64,000 nt of DNA from Corynebacterium sputi DSM 45148 (GCF_000427865.1 NZ_ATYV01000003.1:112878-176877), one strand, 5' to 3'. Shown: positions 54,664 through 63,105, counted from the first letter of the stretch. The notes: generated from the letters alone by a model not told the origin. Numbers and translations: made by a program.

Positions 54664-55535
54664 AAGGCATCATCCTCGCCGGTGGAACCGGTTCGAGGCT
54701 CCGGCCGATCACACTGGGCGTGAGCAAGCAGCTCGTCCCGGTGTACGACAAGCCGATGATCTATTACCCGTTGTCGACACTCATGTTGGCGGGAGTCACG
54801 GACATATTGGTTATCACCACGCCGTATGACGAGGATCAGTTCCGTCGTCTACTCGGTGATGGATCCCGCTTCGGGGTGAACCTGACCTACGCGACTCAGT
54901 CCGAACCTCGGGGCCTGGCAGAGGCGTTCATCATCGGTGAGGACCACATCGACGGAGACTCTGTCGCTCTGGTTCTTGGAGACAACATCTTTTATGGTGC
55001 GGGCCTGGGTACCCAGCTGCGGCGCTTCCAGGACATCGATGGCGGTGGCATCTTTGCTTACTGGGTTGCAGACCCCACTGCATACGGTGTCGTCGACTTT
55101 GACGCGGATGGCAAAGCCACCGCGATTCAGGAGAAGCCGCAGGAGCCTCGCTCCAACTTCGCGGTGCCTGGACTGTACTTCTACGGTCCAGACGTCGTGG
55201 AGATCGCTAAAGGACTCGAGCCGTCCGCACGTGGCGAGCTAGAGATCACCGACGTCAACCGCACGTACCTCGAGCAGGGGCGTCTCAGTGTTGATGTGCT
55301 GCCGCGCGGAACGGCGTGGTTGGACACTGGAACCGTCGATACGCTCATGGCTGCTGGGGACTTCGTGCGCACCATCGAGCAGCGCCAGGGACTCAAGATC
55401 GGTTGCCCTGAGGAAATCGCATGGCGCATGGGCTACGTCGACGATGGCGAACTTGCAGCCATGGCAGAGTCCCAGCGTGGCTCCGGATATGGGGAATACT
55501 TGCTGCAGCTACTAAAGCGGGGCAAGTACGTCTAA
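54660..55535 (+). CDS. rmlA: Glucose-1-phosphate thymidylyltransferase
   Basis: First dTDP-rhamnose enzyme: makes dTDP-glucose from glucose 1-phosphate. 291 residues: [20 protein letters not shown] and [19 protein letters not shown] near the start, [33 protein letters not shown] and [18 protein letters not shown] 54660 overlaps the rmlC stop. A 16-bp-stem terminator includes its stop codon. Confidence 0.96.
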   Translation: MKGIILAGGTGSRLRPITLGVSKQLVPVYDKPMIYYPLSTLMLAGVTDILVITTPYDEDQFRRLLGDGSRFGVNLTYATQSEPRGLAEAFIIGEDHIDGDSVALVLGDNIFYGAGLGTQLRRFQDIDGGGIFAYWVADPTAYGVVDFDADGKATAIQEKPQEPRSNFAVPGLYFYGPDVVEIAKGLEPSARGELEITDVNRTYLEQGRLSVDVLPRGTAWLDTGTVDTLMAAGDFVRTIEQRQGLKIGCPEEIAWRMGYVDDGELAAMAESQRGSGYGEYLLQLLKRGKYV

Positions 55536-55550
55536 GACGTACTTGCCCCG
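55518..55550. terminator. Terminator overlapping the rmlA stop
   Basis: Perfect palindrome CGGGGCAAGTACGTCT with its complement around one A; it also ends the opposite-strand gene at 55561. Confidence 0.8.
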
Positions 55551-55560
55551 CCAAGAGTGT

Positions 55561-55821
55561 TTAGGCAGCGCCTTCAGCGCCGTCCTCATCGTTGCGGTCC
55601 TTCTTTGCTTGTTTTTCCTGCTGCTCCCGACGCTTACGTTCGTCGTGCTGCTGCTTCTGCAACTTCCACAGGAAATCCGGATCATCGTCAGGTCCCACGA
55701 CTTCTCGCGGGGCCTGTTGCTTCTGCGCGCTAGTCGTCTGCCTGCGAGAACCTGGCCCGAAAGCCTTCCACAGCAGCACCACCGCGACGATGATGAGAAT
55801 GATCAAAATTAAACGGCCCAC
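55561..55821 (-). CDS. Small membrane-anchored charged protein
   Basis: 86 residues: an N-terminal membrane helix (LILIILIIVAVVLLWKAF), then a long charged tail rich in Gln, Lys, Arg and Glu, probably helical. AAGGAGG 7 nt before the GTG start is one of the strongest ribosome binding sites in the window. It is divergent from the DUF4229 gene. A similar protein lies near the cytochrome c genes in other corynebacteria. Function unknown. Confidence 0.8.
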   Translation of the reverse strand: MGRLILIILIIVAVVLLWKAFGPGSRRQTTSAQKQQAPREVVGPDDDPDFLWKLQKQQHDERKRREQQEKQAKKDRNDEDGAEGAA

Positions 55822-55850
55822 CGGAACCTCCTTGTCTGATCCATCATACG

Positions 55851-55856
55851 TAGAAT
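55851..55856 (+). promoter_or_regulatory. -10 box of leaderless DUF4229 gene
   Basis: TAGAAT ends 7 nt before GTG 55864; the best TATAAT match among the leaderless set. Confidence 0.6.
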
Positions 55857-55863
55857 ACGGGCC

Positions 55864-56220
55864 GTGAGTACCTCAACGGATGATCAGGATCAGGGCGCGC
55901 AGGTGGAGACCTCCTCAGGGGCAGCCTCCACTGCCGACGCCCCGGAGAAGCGCGGCATGAAGGACGTGTGGATCTACGCGCTGGCGCGCGTCGCACTCTT
56001 CGTAGTGATCACCTTGTTGCTGATGGGATTCGCCTGGGTTATCGGGGCGCAGGTCGTGCTGCCGGTGCTCGGTGTGCTGGCGCTGCTGATCGCGATGCCG
56101 GCTGCGGTATTTGTCTTCCCCGGCCTTCGTGCGCGGGCAAATGAGGGCGTGACGGACTGGTCTGTGGATCGAGCTGCGCATAAGGAGTACATGCGCGAGG
56201 AGCTCACCGGACGCGAGTGA
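55864..56220 (+). CDS. DUF4229 membrane protein
   Basis: 118 residues: a polar N-terminus of ~35 residues, two membrane helices (about 38-60 and 66-86), and a charged C-terminal segment with WSVDRAAHKEYMREEL. This matches actinobacterial DUF4229 proteins encoded near menA/menE and cytochrome genes. Function unknown. Confidence 0.82.
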   Translation: MSTSTDDQDQGAQVETSSGAASTADAPEKRGMKDVWIYALARVALFVVITLLLMGFAWVIGAQVVLPVLGVLALLIAMPAAVFVFPGLRARANEGVTDWSVDRAAHKEYMREELTGRE

Positions 56221-56495
56221 CCGGCGGATTTGAGGGGCCTGAGCTAACCGGGTTACCCCGGGTGCTGACTCGCTCAGGTCCCTTGTCTCGCCAGGGGAAT
56301 GCTCGTTCTGTATTCTTGGCGATATTGTCCTGAGAAAACTGTGTAGGACCTGTGTGCTGACCAATGAACGGCGGTGCGCGGGACTCATGCGGGAAGTGGA
56401 GCGTCATTTTTGGCGCATCGCTGATCTGTTGGCGAAAACTAAGAAAATGCAGAGCGGGACCACCCCATTCACAGGTGACTGGGAGGTCCCGCCCG

Positions 56496-57572
56496 ATGAA
56501 GTTGAAGTTCCGTCGAGGTATCGCCGTCGCTGCGGCCGCTGCGCTCACCATGACGCTGGCTCCGGTGTCGGCAGGAGCGAATCCCGCGTACGCGTCCACT
56601 GCTTCGTCGGTCGCGCCGGCCGAGATCGAGATTGTTGAGCCCGGCAACGAAGGGGACCACGAGTACCTGGAATGGATGAACCTTCTGGGGGAGAACGCGA
56701 CCATTATCTGGTCCTATTCGCCGTCGATGGACCGTGACATCCCGCTGGTCTGGCTGCACCCGGAGGGCAAGGACAAGTTTGCTCCGCGTCCGATCCTGTA
56801 CACGCTGAACGGCGCCGGTGGCGGCCAGAGCGATGCCAACTGGCTTGCGAAGACGGACATCCAGGAGTTCTTCAAGGACAAAGACGTCAACATCGTCATT
56901 CCGTTTGATGGGTTCGTCTCGTATTACACCGACTGGGTTGACCAGGACACTCCGCTGGGTACTCAGTACTGGGAGACCTTCCTGACGAAGGAGCTGCCGG
57001 GGCCGTTGGAGGCCGCCATCGGATCGGACCAGCACAAGCGTGGTCTGATCGGAATGAGCATGTCCGGCACCAGCTCGCTGCTCTACGCTCAGCACAACCC
57101 GGAGATGTACGAGGCCGTCGCTTCGTACTCCGGCTGTGCGCAGACCTCTGACCCGTTCGGTCAGACCTTCGTGGAACTGGTGGTCAACCGCGGTGAGGCC
57201 ACCGGTACCCAGATGTGGGGCCCGCGCGATGGCGACCTCTGGCGGTACAACGATGCGCTCGTGAACGCTGACAAGCTCAAGGGAACCGCGACGTACGTTT
57301 CTAACGGCAGCGGCATCTGGGACGAGTTCGATGAACCGGCTGAGTACACCCTCGACGGCTACATGGATGTGTTCCCGCGTCGCACCACCGGCTCTGTCAT
57401 TGAGATGGCTGTGTTTGGTTGCAGCGTGGCGCTGAAGTCGGAAATGATCCGCACCGGTTCGGATGACCGCGCTGTGTGGAACCTTCGTCAGACCGGCACC
57501 CACGAATGGGATCACTGGCAGGAAGATCTCCACGATTCCTGGAACCGTATGTTCTCTCACGAGCTCTACTAA
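56496..57572 (+). CDS. Corynomycolyltransferase (antigen 85 family)
   Basis: 358 residues, secreted. Signal peptide: KLKFRRGIAVAAAAALTMTL then cleavage near SAGA-NP. Catalytic region: LNGAGGGQSDANW, FDGFVSYYTDWVDQD, nucleophile elbow GLIGMSMSGTSSLLYA, SYSGCAQTSDPFGQ and C-terminal HEWDHWQEDLHDSW, whose His completes the Ser-Glu-His triad. It transfers corynomycolates to envelope acceptors. ATG 56496 has GGGAGG about 9 nt upstream. A damaged tandem paralogue follows 43 bases later. Confidence 0.95.
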   Translation: MKLKFRRGIAVAAAAALTMTLAPVSAGANPAYASTASSVAPAEIEIVEPGNEGDHEYLEWMNLLGENATIIWSYSPSMDRDIPLVWLHPEGKDKFAPRPILYTLNGAGGGQSDANWLAKTDIQEFFKDKDVNIVIPFDGFVSYYTDWVDQDTPLGTQYWETFLTKELPGPLEAAIGSDQHKRGLIGMSMSGTSSLLYAQHNPEMYEAVASYSGCAQTSDPFGQTFVELVVNRGEATGTQMWGPRDGDLWRYNDALVNADKLKGTATYVSNGSGIWDEFDEPAEYTLDGYMDVFPRRTTGSVIEMAVFGCSVALKSEMIRTGSDDRAVWNLRQTGTHEWDHWQEDLHDSWNRMFSHELY

Positions 57573-57615
57573 GCCCGATCACCGCAGCACTGCATAACTA
57601 CACACAGGACACATT

Positions 57616-58684
57616 GTGAATAGCCTCCTCACGCGCCGTATTGTCGCGTCTGTGTCCGTCCGCGCTGGTCGCGTCGCTCGCTCCCGTCGCCACCGCCGTG
57701 GCAGACCCGAACGCAGGGGTGTCGACCGGAACTTACGGCGACGCTGTCATCGATCTGGATGGCACCGGCAAGGAGCACCTCGGCTGGATGGATCTGATCG
57801 GGGACAACGGACAGGTCTTCTGGGCCTACTTCCCGTCGATGCAGCGGGACGTGCCGTTTGTGTGGCTGTACCCCGAGGGCCAGGACAAGTTCGAGCCGCG
57901 TCCGACGCTGTGCACCCTCAACGGCGCCAGCGGTGGCACTGGTGACGCACATTGGCTGTTCCAGACGGACATTCAGGACTTCTTCCGGGACAAGAACGTC
58001 AACGTGGTCATTCCTTATGACGGCGTTGTCTCGTACTACACCGACTGGGTCGACCAGGACACTCGCCTCGGCACCCAGTACTGGGAAACGTTCCTGACCC
58101 AGGAATTGCCGGGTTCGTTGGAGGCCGCAATCGGCTCTACCGGTCAGAAGCGCGGACTAGTCGGCATGAGTATGTCCGGCACGACCTCCCTGGTGTACGC
58201 GCAGCACCACCCCGGGCTTTACGACGCCGTGGCTTCCTATTCCGGTTGCGCACAGACGTCGGATCCCTTTGGCCAGTTTTATGTGTAACGAGTGCTCGAC
58301 CGCGGTGAGCTCGATGCTGAGCAGATGTGGGGACCGCGCGGCGGGGATACCTGGGTCTACAACGACGCATTGGTGAACTCCGACAAGCTCGTGGGAACCC
58401 CGACCTACGTCTCTACCGGCAACGGTGTCTGGGATGAGTTCGACGAGCCCGCCGAGTACACGATTCAGGGCTCTGAGGACGTTATGCCGCGGCGTACCGC
58501 CGGCTCGTTCATCGAGATGGCTACCTATGGCTGTGGCCTCGCGCTGAAGACGAAGATGGAACAGAACGGTGCCGACGCAGACATGGTGTGGAACCTGCGC
58601 GATTCCGGTACTCATGCGTGGGATCACTGGCAGGAAGATCTGCACGACTCCTGGCAGCGGATGTTCGCGAACGAACCGTACTAA
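57616..58684 (+). pseudogene. Broken corynomycolyltransferase paralogue (frameshift plus stop)
   Basis: Tandem copy of the 56496 gene. GTG 57616 opens a signal-peptide start (NSLLTRRIVASV) but the frame changes by about 57650; the second frame carries the rest of the signal (ALVASLAPVATAVADPNAG) and mature protein, including GLVGMSMSGTTSLVYAQHHP. An in-frame TAA at 58286-58288 follows DPFGQFYV, and the same frame then continues through DRGELDAEQMWGPRGG to HAWDHWQEDLHDSWQRMF and the natural stop at 58684. The missing C-terminal part holds the catalytic His. Codon usage is otherwise like its neighbour, so decay is recent. Confidence 0.85.
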
Positions 58685-58719
58685 CGCAGAGCCTCAGCGC
58701 TGCTGAGGAGTACTACGAC

Positions 58720-58756
58720 AAAGGAGCGCCTCGATTTCTCGAGGCGCTCCTTTCGT
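58720..58756. terminator. Terminator between mycolyltransferase locus and menA
   Basis: AAAGGAGCGCCTCGA TTTC TCGAGGCGCTCCTTT, a perfect 15-bp stem between convergent units. Confidence 0.9.
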
Positions 58757-58788
58757 ACGTCCGGGAAGTCGCTAGGGGCAGTGACTGC

Positions 58789-59703
58789 TTAGAAGAGCGC
58801 GACTGTGGTGAGGACCGACCAGAGCAGCATGGCGCGGCCTGCCATGCCCAGGACCGGGATAAGAGCGACCCCCTGGGCCTTGGCAGCGATCGGACGGGCC
58901 GCGGTGACGAGGAACGGCAGAGCAGCGACACCGAGGATCGCAAGAACATCGGCCCACACGGCCAGAACCACAGATGCGGCGATGGGAGTGAAGGCGAGGA
59001 GGAACCATAGGCGTCGGGTGCCAGAATCGCCAAGGCGGACAGCCAGGGTGATTTTGCCGGCTTCACGGTCGGTCGGGATATCGCGGAGGTTGTTCGCCAG
59101 GTTCACCGATGAGGAGATGGCGCCGACCGCCACTGCCATGACGACACCGACCCAGGAGATGCGGCCCGTCTGGGTGAACTCGGTGCCTAGAACGGCCACC
59201 AGGCCGAAGAAGATGAAGACCGCAACTTCACCAAGGCCTCGGTATCCATAAGGGTTTTTGCCGCCGGTATAGAACCAAGCGCCGATGATGCACACCAGAC
59301 CGACGAGAATCAGCCACCAGGCCGAGGTGAGTGACAACGCCACTCCCGCGATGCCTGCAACACCGAAGGCTCCAAACGCTGCCTTCTTCACCGTCTGAGG
59401 AGCCACGAGGCCCGAGGCTGTGATGCGCATGGGGCCGGTTCGGTCGTCGTCAGTGCCACGAATGCCGTCGGAGTAGTCATTGGCGAAGTTCACGCCAACG
59501 ATCAACGCCCAGGCGACTACTGCCGCGAGAATCGCCTTCCACCAGTTGGCCCCGCCAATGGACCAGGCGGCTGCGCCGACGCCGGCGATAACCGGAGCGA
59601 AGGCATTAGCCCAGGTATGTGGTCGGGCGGCCTGGAACCAGTCCGACAGAGTGGCTGTCTGCTTCTGAGGCTGTGGGTTGTTGTTATCGCGGGCGGCGGT
59701 CAT
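58789..59703 (-). CDS. menA: 1,4-dihydroxy-2-naphthoate polyprenyltransferase
   Basis: UbiA-superfamily membrane enzyme that adds a polyprenyl chain to DHNA to make demethylmenaquinone. 304 residues with eight to nine membrane helices; Asp-rich motifs are NFANDYSDGIRGTDDDR (about 75-91) and NNLRDIPTDREAGK (about 205-218). ATG 59703 has GGAG 2-3 nt upstream, which is tight; TTG/ATG starts further up (to 59754) would add a polar leader. Menaquinone is the acceptor for the SdhCAB encoded earlier. Confidence 0.94.
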   Translation of the reverse strand: MTAARDNNNPQPQKQTATLSDWFQAARPHTWANAFAPVIAGVGAAAWSIGGANWWKAILAAVVAWALIVGVNFANDYSDGIRGTDDDRTGPMRITASGLVAPQTVKKAAFGAFGVAGIAGVALSLTSAWWLILVGLVCIIGAWFYTGGKNPYGYRGLGEVAVFIFFGLVAVLGTEFTQTGRISWVGVVMAVAVGAISSSVNLANNLRDIPTDREAGKITLAVRLGDSGTRRLWFLLAFTPIAASVVLAVWADVLAILGVAALPFLVTAARPIAAKAQGVALIPVLGMAGRAMLLWSVLTTVALF

Positions 59704-60070
59704 TGCTCCATTGTTCCGCATCAGCCGCTGGCTGAACGAGCCAGGGTCGGTCACTTTGCGTGCCCGGTGCTACAGGTGTCTCTATTACTAGACATTTTTC
59801 CAAGCTGGTTGGCTGACCCCGTTTCGGGTGAACGAAATCCGGTCTGCGACAGGGGTAGTGACGGATTGTCGGGTTAACGGTGTCACCCAAACTCGCTATA
59901 TCGTGTGCATATAGGGCTAACGCCGTTTTCTTGGCAATTTCATGTTCGGTGAGCGAACTTGGGGAGGGGTAATCCGTTCGAATATAAAAGTTTAGGCGGG
60001 AAAGGGATCTTGTTAATGTCGCTCATGAGCAGGCAACACGGCCTCTCGGCGCAAATTATTAGGAGTCAAT
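59704..60070. promoter_or_regulatory. menA to peptide-1 intergenic region with two inverted repeats
   Basis: No gene is seen in 367 bases. CTATAT-CGTGTGC-ATATAG (59896-59914) and GTTCG-GTGAG-CGAAC (59944-59958) are perfect dyads lying 110-175 bp before the first tiny peptide gene. Local base composition is more AT-rich than neighbouring genes. Confidence 0.45.
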
Positions 60071-60148
60071 ATGCTCACTGGAATTTTCAACTTCTTCAAC
60101 ACCCTCATCACTGTCATCACCGGTGGTTCCCTCGGTGGTCCGGCCTAG
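60071..60148 (+). CDS. Tiny hydrophobic peptide 1 (25 aa)
   Basis: ATG to TAG encodes 25 residues starting MLTGIFNFFNTLITVITGG and ending GSLGGPA. TTAGGAG 4-5 nt before the ATG gives clear translation signals. The peptide is a Phe/Ile/Thr-rich, weakly amphipathic helix with a Gly-Ser-Leu-Gly end. A second gene at 60630 encodes a peptide with the same pattern ML-x2-IF-x-FF-x-T-x-IT-x-IT-x-GSL (14 of 21 positions identical by eye). A long hairpin terminator follows at 60181. Size and composition recall PorA/PorH-type O-mycoloylated envelope peptides, or phenol-soluble-modulin-like peptides; neither is shown. No signal peptide. Confidence 0.7.
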   Translation: MLTGIFNFFNTLITVITGGSLGGPA

Positions 60149-60180
60149 TAGAGGTCACTGGCTCCAGTTGGGGCCTTTGT

Positions 60181-60225
60181 TCCGAAAGGGCGCGATGTTG
60201 ATGTGACATCGCGCCTCTTTTCGGA
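60181..60225 (+). terminator. Terminator of peptide 1 gene
   Basis: TCCGAAA..GGCGCGATGT / ACATCGCGCC..TTTTCGGA with a 7-nt loop and T-run. Confidence 0.88.
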
Positions 60226-60629
60226 TCCAGGGTCGGCCTGCCTTCCGGCCGGCCGCCCTGTTTGCGCCTCCAAGCCCGGAATCATCCCTCAGTGAAGGTC
60301 TCCAGCCTTCATCGGGGCGAAGTGGCCGGGGGTGGGGTGTCGATTAAGTAAAATCCAAACGATCGTTGACATGTCAGGATCTCCGACCGTTGAGCGGGGG
60401 CGGCAGATCGGGGTTTCTTGATCGGTTAACGAAGCTGAATCGCTAACACACGTATGCATCTAGAAGTGTTATGAATGCATAGTTATGGACGATGAGCAGC
60501 AGCGATGTTTCGGTATCGAATATGCCGGAAAAAAATTGGCGCTTCAGCTTGCGATGTGATGATTCGTCATGCCATTCTTCTTTCTGGGAACGGAAGATCC
60601 GTTCTTCACATCGACGCAAGGAGCATATT
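60226..60629 (+). promoter_or_regulatory. Upstream region of peptide 2 gene
   Basis: No convincing ORF in 404 bases. TTGACA at 60366-60371 could be a -35 box, though no good -10 follows at standard spacing. TATGCAT (60453-60459) and ATGCATA (60475-60481) form a dyad with a 15-nt spacer and may be an operator. The long spacing suggests each peptide gene is separately regulated. Confidence 0.4.
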
Positions 60630-60695
60630 ATGCTCGCCCTCATCTTCGAGTTCTTCCAGACCGCTATCACCACCATCACCGAGGGCTCCCTGTAA
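60630..60695 (+). CDS. Tiny hydrophobic peptide 2 (21 aa)
   Basis: ATG to TAA encodes 21 residues beginning MLALIFEFFQTAITTITEG and ending in Gly-Ser-Leu. AAGGAG ends 6 nt before the ATG. It is a paralogue of the 60071 peptide, shorter by the GGPA tail and bearing one Glu in place of Asn and one in place of Gly. A longer in-frame reading back to 60492 exists but has no ribosome binding site and a composition unlike a protein, so the short form is preferred. Terminator at 60734. Confidence 0.7.
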   Translation: MLALIFEFFQTAITTITEGSL

Positions 60696-60733
60696 ATAGG
60701 GCCTCGTGACAGCAACTTTTAAAGTTGCGAAAG

Positions 60734-60772
60734 AGGGTCCCGTCGCACTTAGTGCGACAGGGGCCCTTTTTT
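60734..60772 (+). terminator. Terminator of peptide 2 gene
   Basis: AGGGTCCCGTCGCAC / GTGCGACAGGGGCCCT hairpin with one bulge, followed by TTTTTT. Confidence 0.9.
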
Positions 60773-60882
60773 ATGTGCTATTAACCCGCAGAAATTAATG
60801 CAATTAATTGCACTTGCTGCATGCGCTTTATTTTTGCCAGCTGACTATCAGGAATGATCAATTGTCCTGTTATTTTCGACTG

Positions 60883-62109
60883 TTAGGCGGGGGTAGTTGC
60901 GGCCGAGATAGCCCTGATTGCCGCCTGTCGATCGACCTTTCCACTGGCCAGCGTGGGTAGTGCCCCGGTCACCACAACCGTGCGTGGTGCAGCGAAGGTT
61001 TCTAGTGATGAACTCACCCTCTGGTGGATCGCCTCTACAAGCTCCAACGGTGCAGAAATGGGTCCGGTGTGGGGAAGGGGGGGTGTGGGGAAGGGGGCGT
61101 CGGGAAGCGTGATGAGAGCCGCAATTGATTGTCCGAGTCTCAGATCTGGAAGAGGCACCACAACAACGGACTCGACTTCAGGCATTCCGGAGATCGCGTC
61201 CTCAATGGGGCCCGGCAGGAACTTGAGACCGCCTGAGATGATCACGTCATCCATTCGCCCAAGAATGCGAACCTGCCCCTCCGCAGTGATCTCGCCTGCG
61301 TCAGAGGTACGGAAAACCCCGTCACGGAGATCATCCGAGTCCACGATCCGATACCCGCGAGAGACCATAGGGCCAGCAATGATCACGCGCCCCTGCTCGA
61401 TGTGAACGTCCACGCCGTCGAGAGGAGTGCCGTCATAGATGACGCCGCCGCACGTCTCTGAGGAGCCATAAGTAGTGACCACAGTGATTCCGGCTGCCCG
61501 GGTCGCGTGGAGAAGTTCGGGATTTGTGGCCTGGCCTCCCACAAGGACAGCATCGAGTTCGGCGAGGGCGGCAGTGGCGTCCGGATCGGACAATGCCTTG
61601 CCCAGCTGCAGCGGAACCAGAGAGAGGTACCGGCGAGGTCCGGTCATGGTTCCGACGGACTGGGGAAGAAGGGACGGGTCAAAGCCATTCTCGATATCGA
61701 GGATCACCGGCTCGAATCCGGCGCGAAGAGAACGGGCAAGGACCTGGATTCCGGCGATGTGGTCCGCGGGCGTGGCCAAAAGCCACTGCCCGGGTCCGCC
61801 TAGCCGGGCATGAGTGGCGTCAGCGGACGCCGCGAGATTCTCCACGCTCAGCATTGCGCCCTTCGGCTCACCGGTCGAGCCGGAGGTGCAGGCGACAAGT
61901 GCGATGTCAGAGTCGATTGGCTCGCCGGCGCGTTGGGAGCTGCACAGGAGCTGCGCTCTGACCTGGTCATCGGCTGGGATAGGGAGTATTGGAGCGCCGC
62001 CGGCTAGGGCTTTCTGCAGGCGGGGCAGTACCCCGAACGCGTCATTGCCGCGTGGCATGAGGAGTGGCTCAAGCGGTGACTGGTCGGCGGCCTGCAGGCG
62101 ATGCGTCAT
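60883..62109 (-). CDS. menE: o-Succinylbenzoate-CoA ligase
   Basis: Adenylate-forming enzyme activating o-succinylbenzoate in menaquinone synthesis. 408 residues: ATP motif VACTSGSTGEPKGAML near 73, TYGSSETCGGV near 215, RTSDAGEI and ILGRMDDVIISGGLK, and the C-terminal Lys in ASGKVDRQA. Between the QSIAALI strand and ISAPLELVEA there is an in-frame Pro-rich run TLPDAPFPTPPLPHTGP encoded by a copy of the interspersed repeat. TACGAT lies 8 nt before the ATG (leaderless). Confidence 0.93.
   Translation of the reverse strand: MTHRLQAADQSPLEPLLMPRGNDAFGVLPRLQKALAGGAPILPIPADDQVRAQLLCSSQRAGEPIDSDIALVACTSGSTGEPKGAMLSVENLAASADATHARLGGPGQWLLATPADHIAGIQVLARSLRAGFEPVILDIENGFDPSLLPQSVGTMTGPRRYLSLVPLQLGKALSDPDATAALAELDAVLVGGQATNPELLHATRAAGITVVTTYGSSETCGGVIYDGTPLDGVDVHIEQGRVIIAGPMVSRGYRIVDSDDLRDGVFRTSDAGEITAEGQVRILGRMDDVIISGGLKFLPGPIEDAISGMPEVESVVVVPLPDLRLGQSIAALITLPDAPFPTPPLPHTGPISAPLELVEAIHQRVSSSLETFAAPRTVVVTGALPTLASGKVDRQAAIRAISAATTPA
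61066..61108 (+). repeat. Interspersed repeat copy 5, inside menE
   Basis: Two tandem 16-mers GGTGTGGGGAAGGGGG (61066-61081 and 61082-61097) followed by CGTCGGGAAGC (61098-61108). On the menE strand it is translated as the Pro-rich loop. Confidence 0.65.
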
Positions 62110-62259
62110 GGAGGCCCATCGTACCTGGGCCCTAGAGTTTCTTTGGCTCGCTAATGGCGTCCGAACCGCACAGGGAATCGGTCCTTGTCGCTGACAACAT
62201 TGTTGGCGGACTTAGCATTTGACGATTGCACTGGGTGCGGTCGGAGAAAACCTAGTCCA

Positions 62260-62718
62260 CTAGACGTAGGGTTTCGTTTCCTGGCGTCCGCCCAAGATCT
62301 CCTGAAGTCCAGTGCATATGTTTCGTTCACCGCAGTTGATCATCCAGTTGCCACCTTCAACGAATCCGTATGAATCGATCGCCTCGCCCAGCCAGCGATA
62401 AACATCGGCTTGGTCCTCTTTATTGGTCTCGGAGCTGAAGGTCATGAGAATGATCTGTTTGGTCGTGTCATCTTCGAGGAGCAAATCGCAGTCAGCGCTT
62501 GAAGCGGCGTGGCGGCTGCCGGTTTTCTGCTCGAAATTCTCACAGGTCATCCCACCGGTCTCTAGGTCAGTGAGGATCGCGGCGGGAGTTTCGTAGTTCT
62601 GTAGTCCTGACCTTGGGAAATCCTGCCTGGTGCCGTTGAGGGAGCTAGATAGTGTGCTGCAGCTAGAGATCAAAGGCAGCATAGATATGACAGCGCGGAT
62701 GGAAATGAGTTTCTTCAC
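62260..62718 (-). CDS. Putative lipoprotein, orphan
   Basis: 152 residues: signal peptide KKLISIRAVISMLPLIS with lipobox LISSC (Cys near residue 20). The mature part is polar with paired cysteines (TCENF, DCDLL, INCGERNIC) that could form disulfides, and ends near GGRQETKPYV. No family recognised. GTG start with a weak AGGTCC box. Lower G+C and more varied codons than neighbours suggest recent acquisition. Confidence 0.65.
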   Translation of the reverse strand: MKKLISIRAVISMLPLISSCSTLSSSLNGTRQDFPRSGLQNYETPAAILTDLETGGMTCENFEQKTGSRHAASSADCDLLLEDDTTKQIILMTFSSETNKEDQADVYRWLGEAIDSYGFVEGGNWMINCGERNICTGLQEILGGRQETKPYV

Positions 62719-63105
62719 GGGACCTGATTCCTAAACGGGCGCAACCTGGAGGACTGCGGAGGGGTGCGCAGAACAATGTTTGAATTGTGAAGAGTATTGA
62801 CAGGTCCGACAAAGGGGTTCACCGCTTTTCTGAAATCGCCATGGCGTGCGATGGGCGTGGGAAACATCACCGCAGTCTGTGCTGGCCAACACAGTTAATA
62901 CGCTCGTCCTTAAGGCGTGAAGGGTTTAAGCTTGTCCTCAGACGGAATCGACCCCGACCCTGGCGCAACGGCGTTGGCTGGAAGACGCTCATGGGTGAGG
63001 TAGCTGGCCGGAGTTGAGTACCGGTTCTGTTCAGCGCGGTTCTGCCGTGAGAAACAGGCCCGCGCATGATCCTCAGTCAATGAGACCAGCGCAAGGAGAA
63101 ACACC
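62719..63105 (+). promoter_or_regulatory. Intergenic region before the transporter gene
   Basis: 387 bases without a supported gene. TTGACA at about 62798 is a possible -35 element. AAGGAG lies 7-8 nt before the transporter start. Confidence 0.3.

Noticed and set aside
60492..60695. 67-codon ORF ending in the peptide 2 frame
   Set aside because: No ribosome binding site at its start, and the upstream part is unlike peptide 1; the internal ATG with AAGGAG is better.
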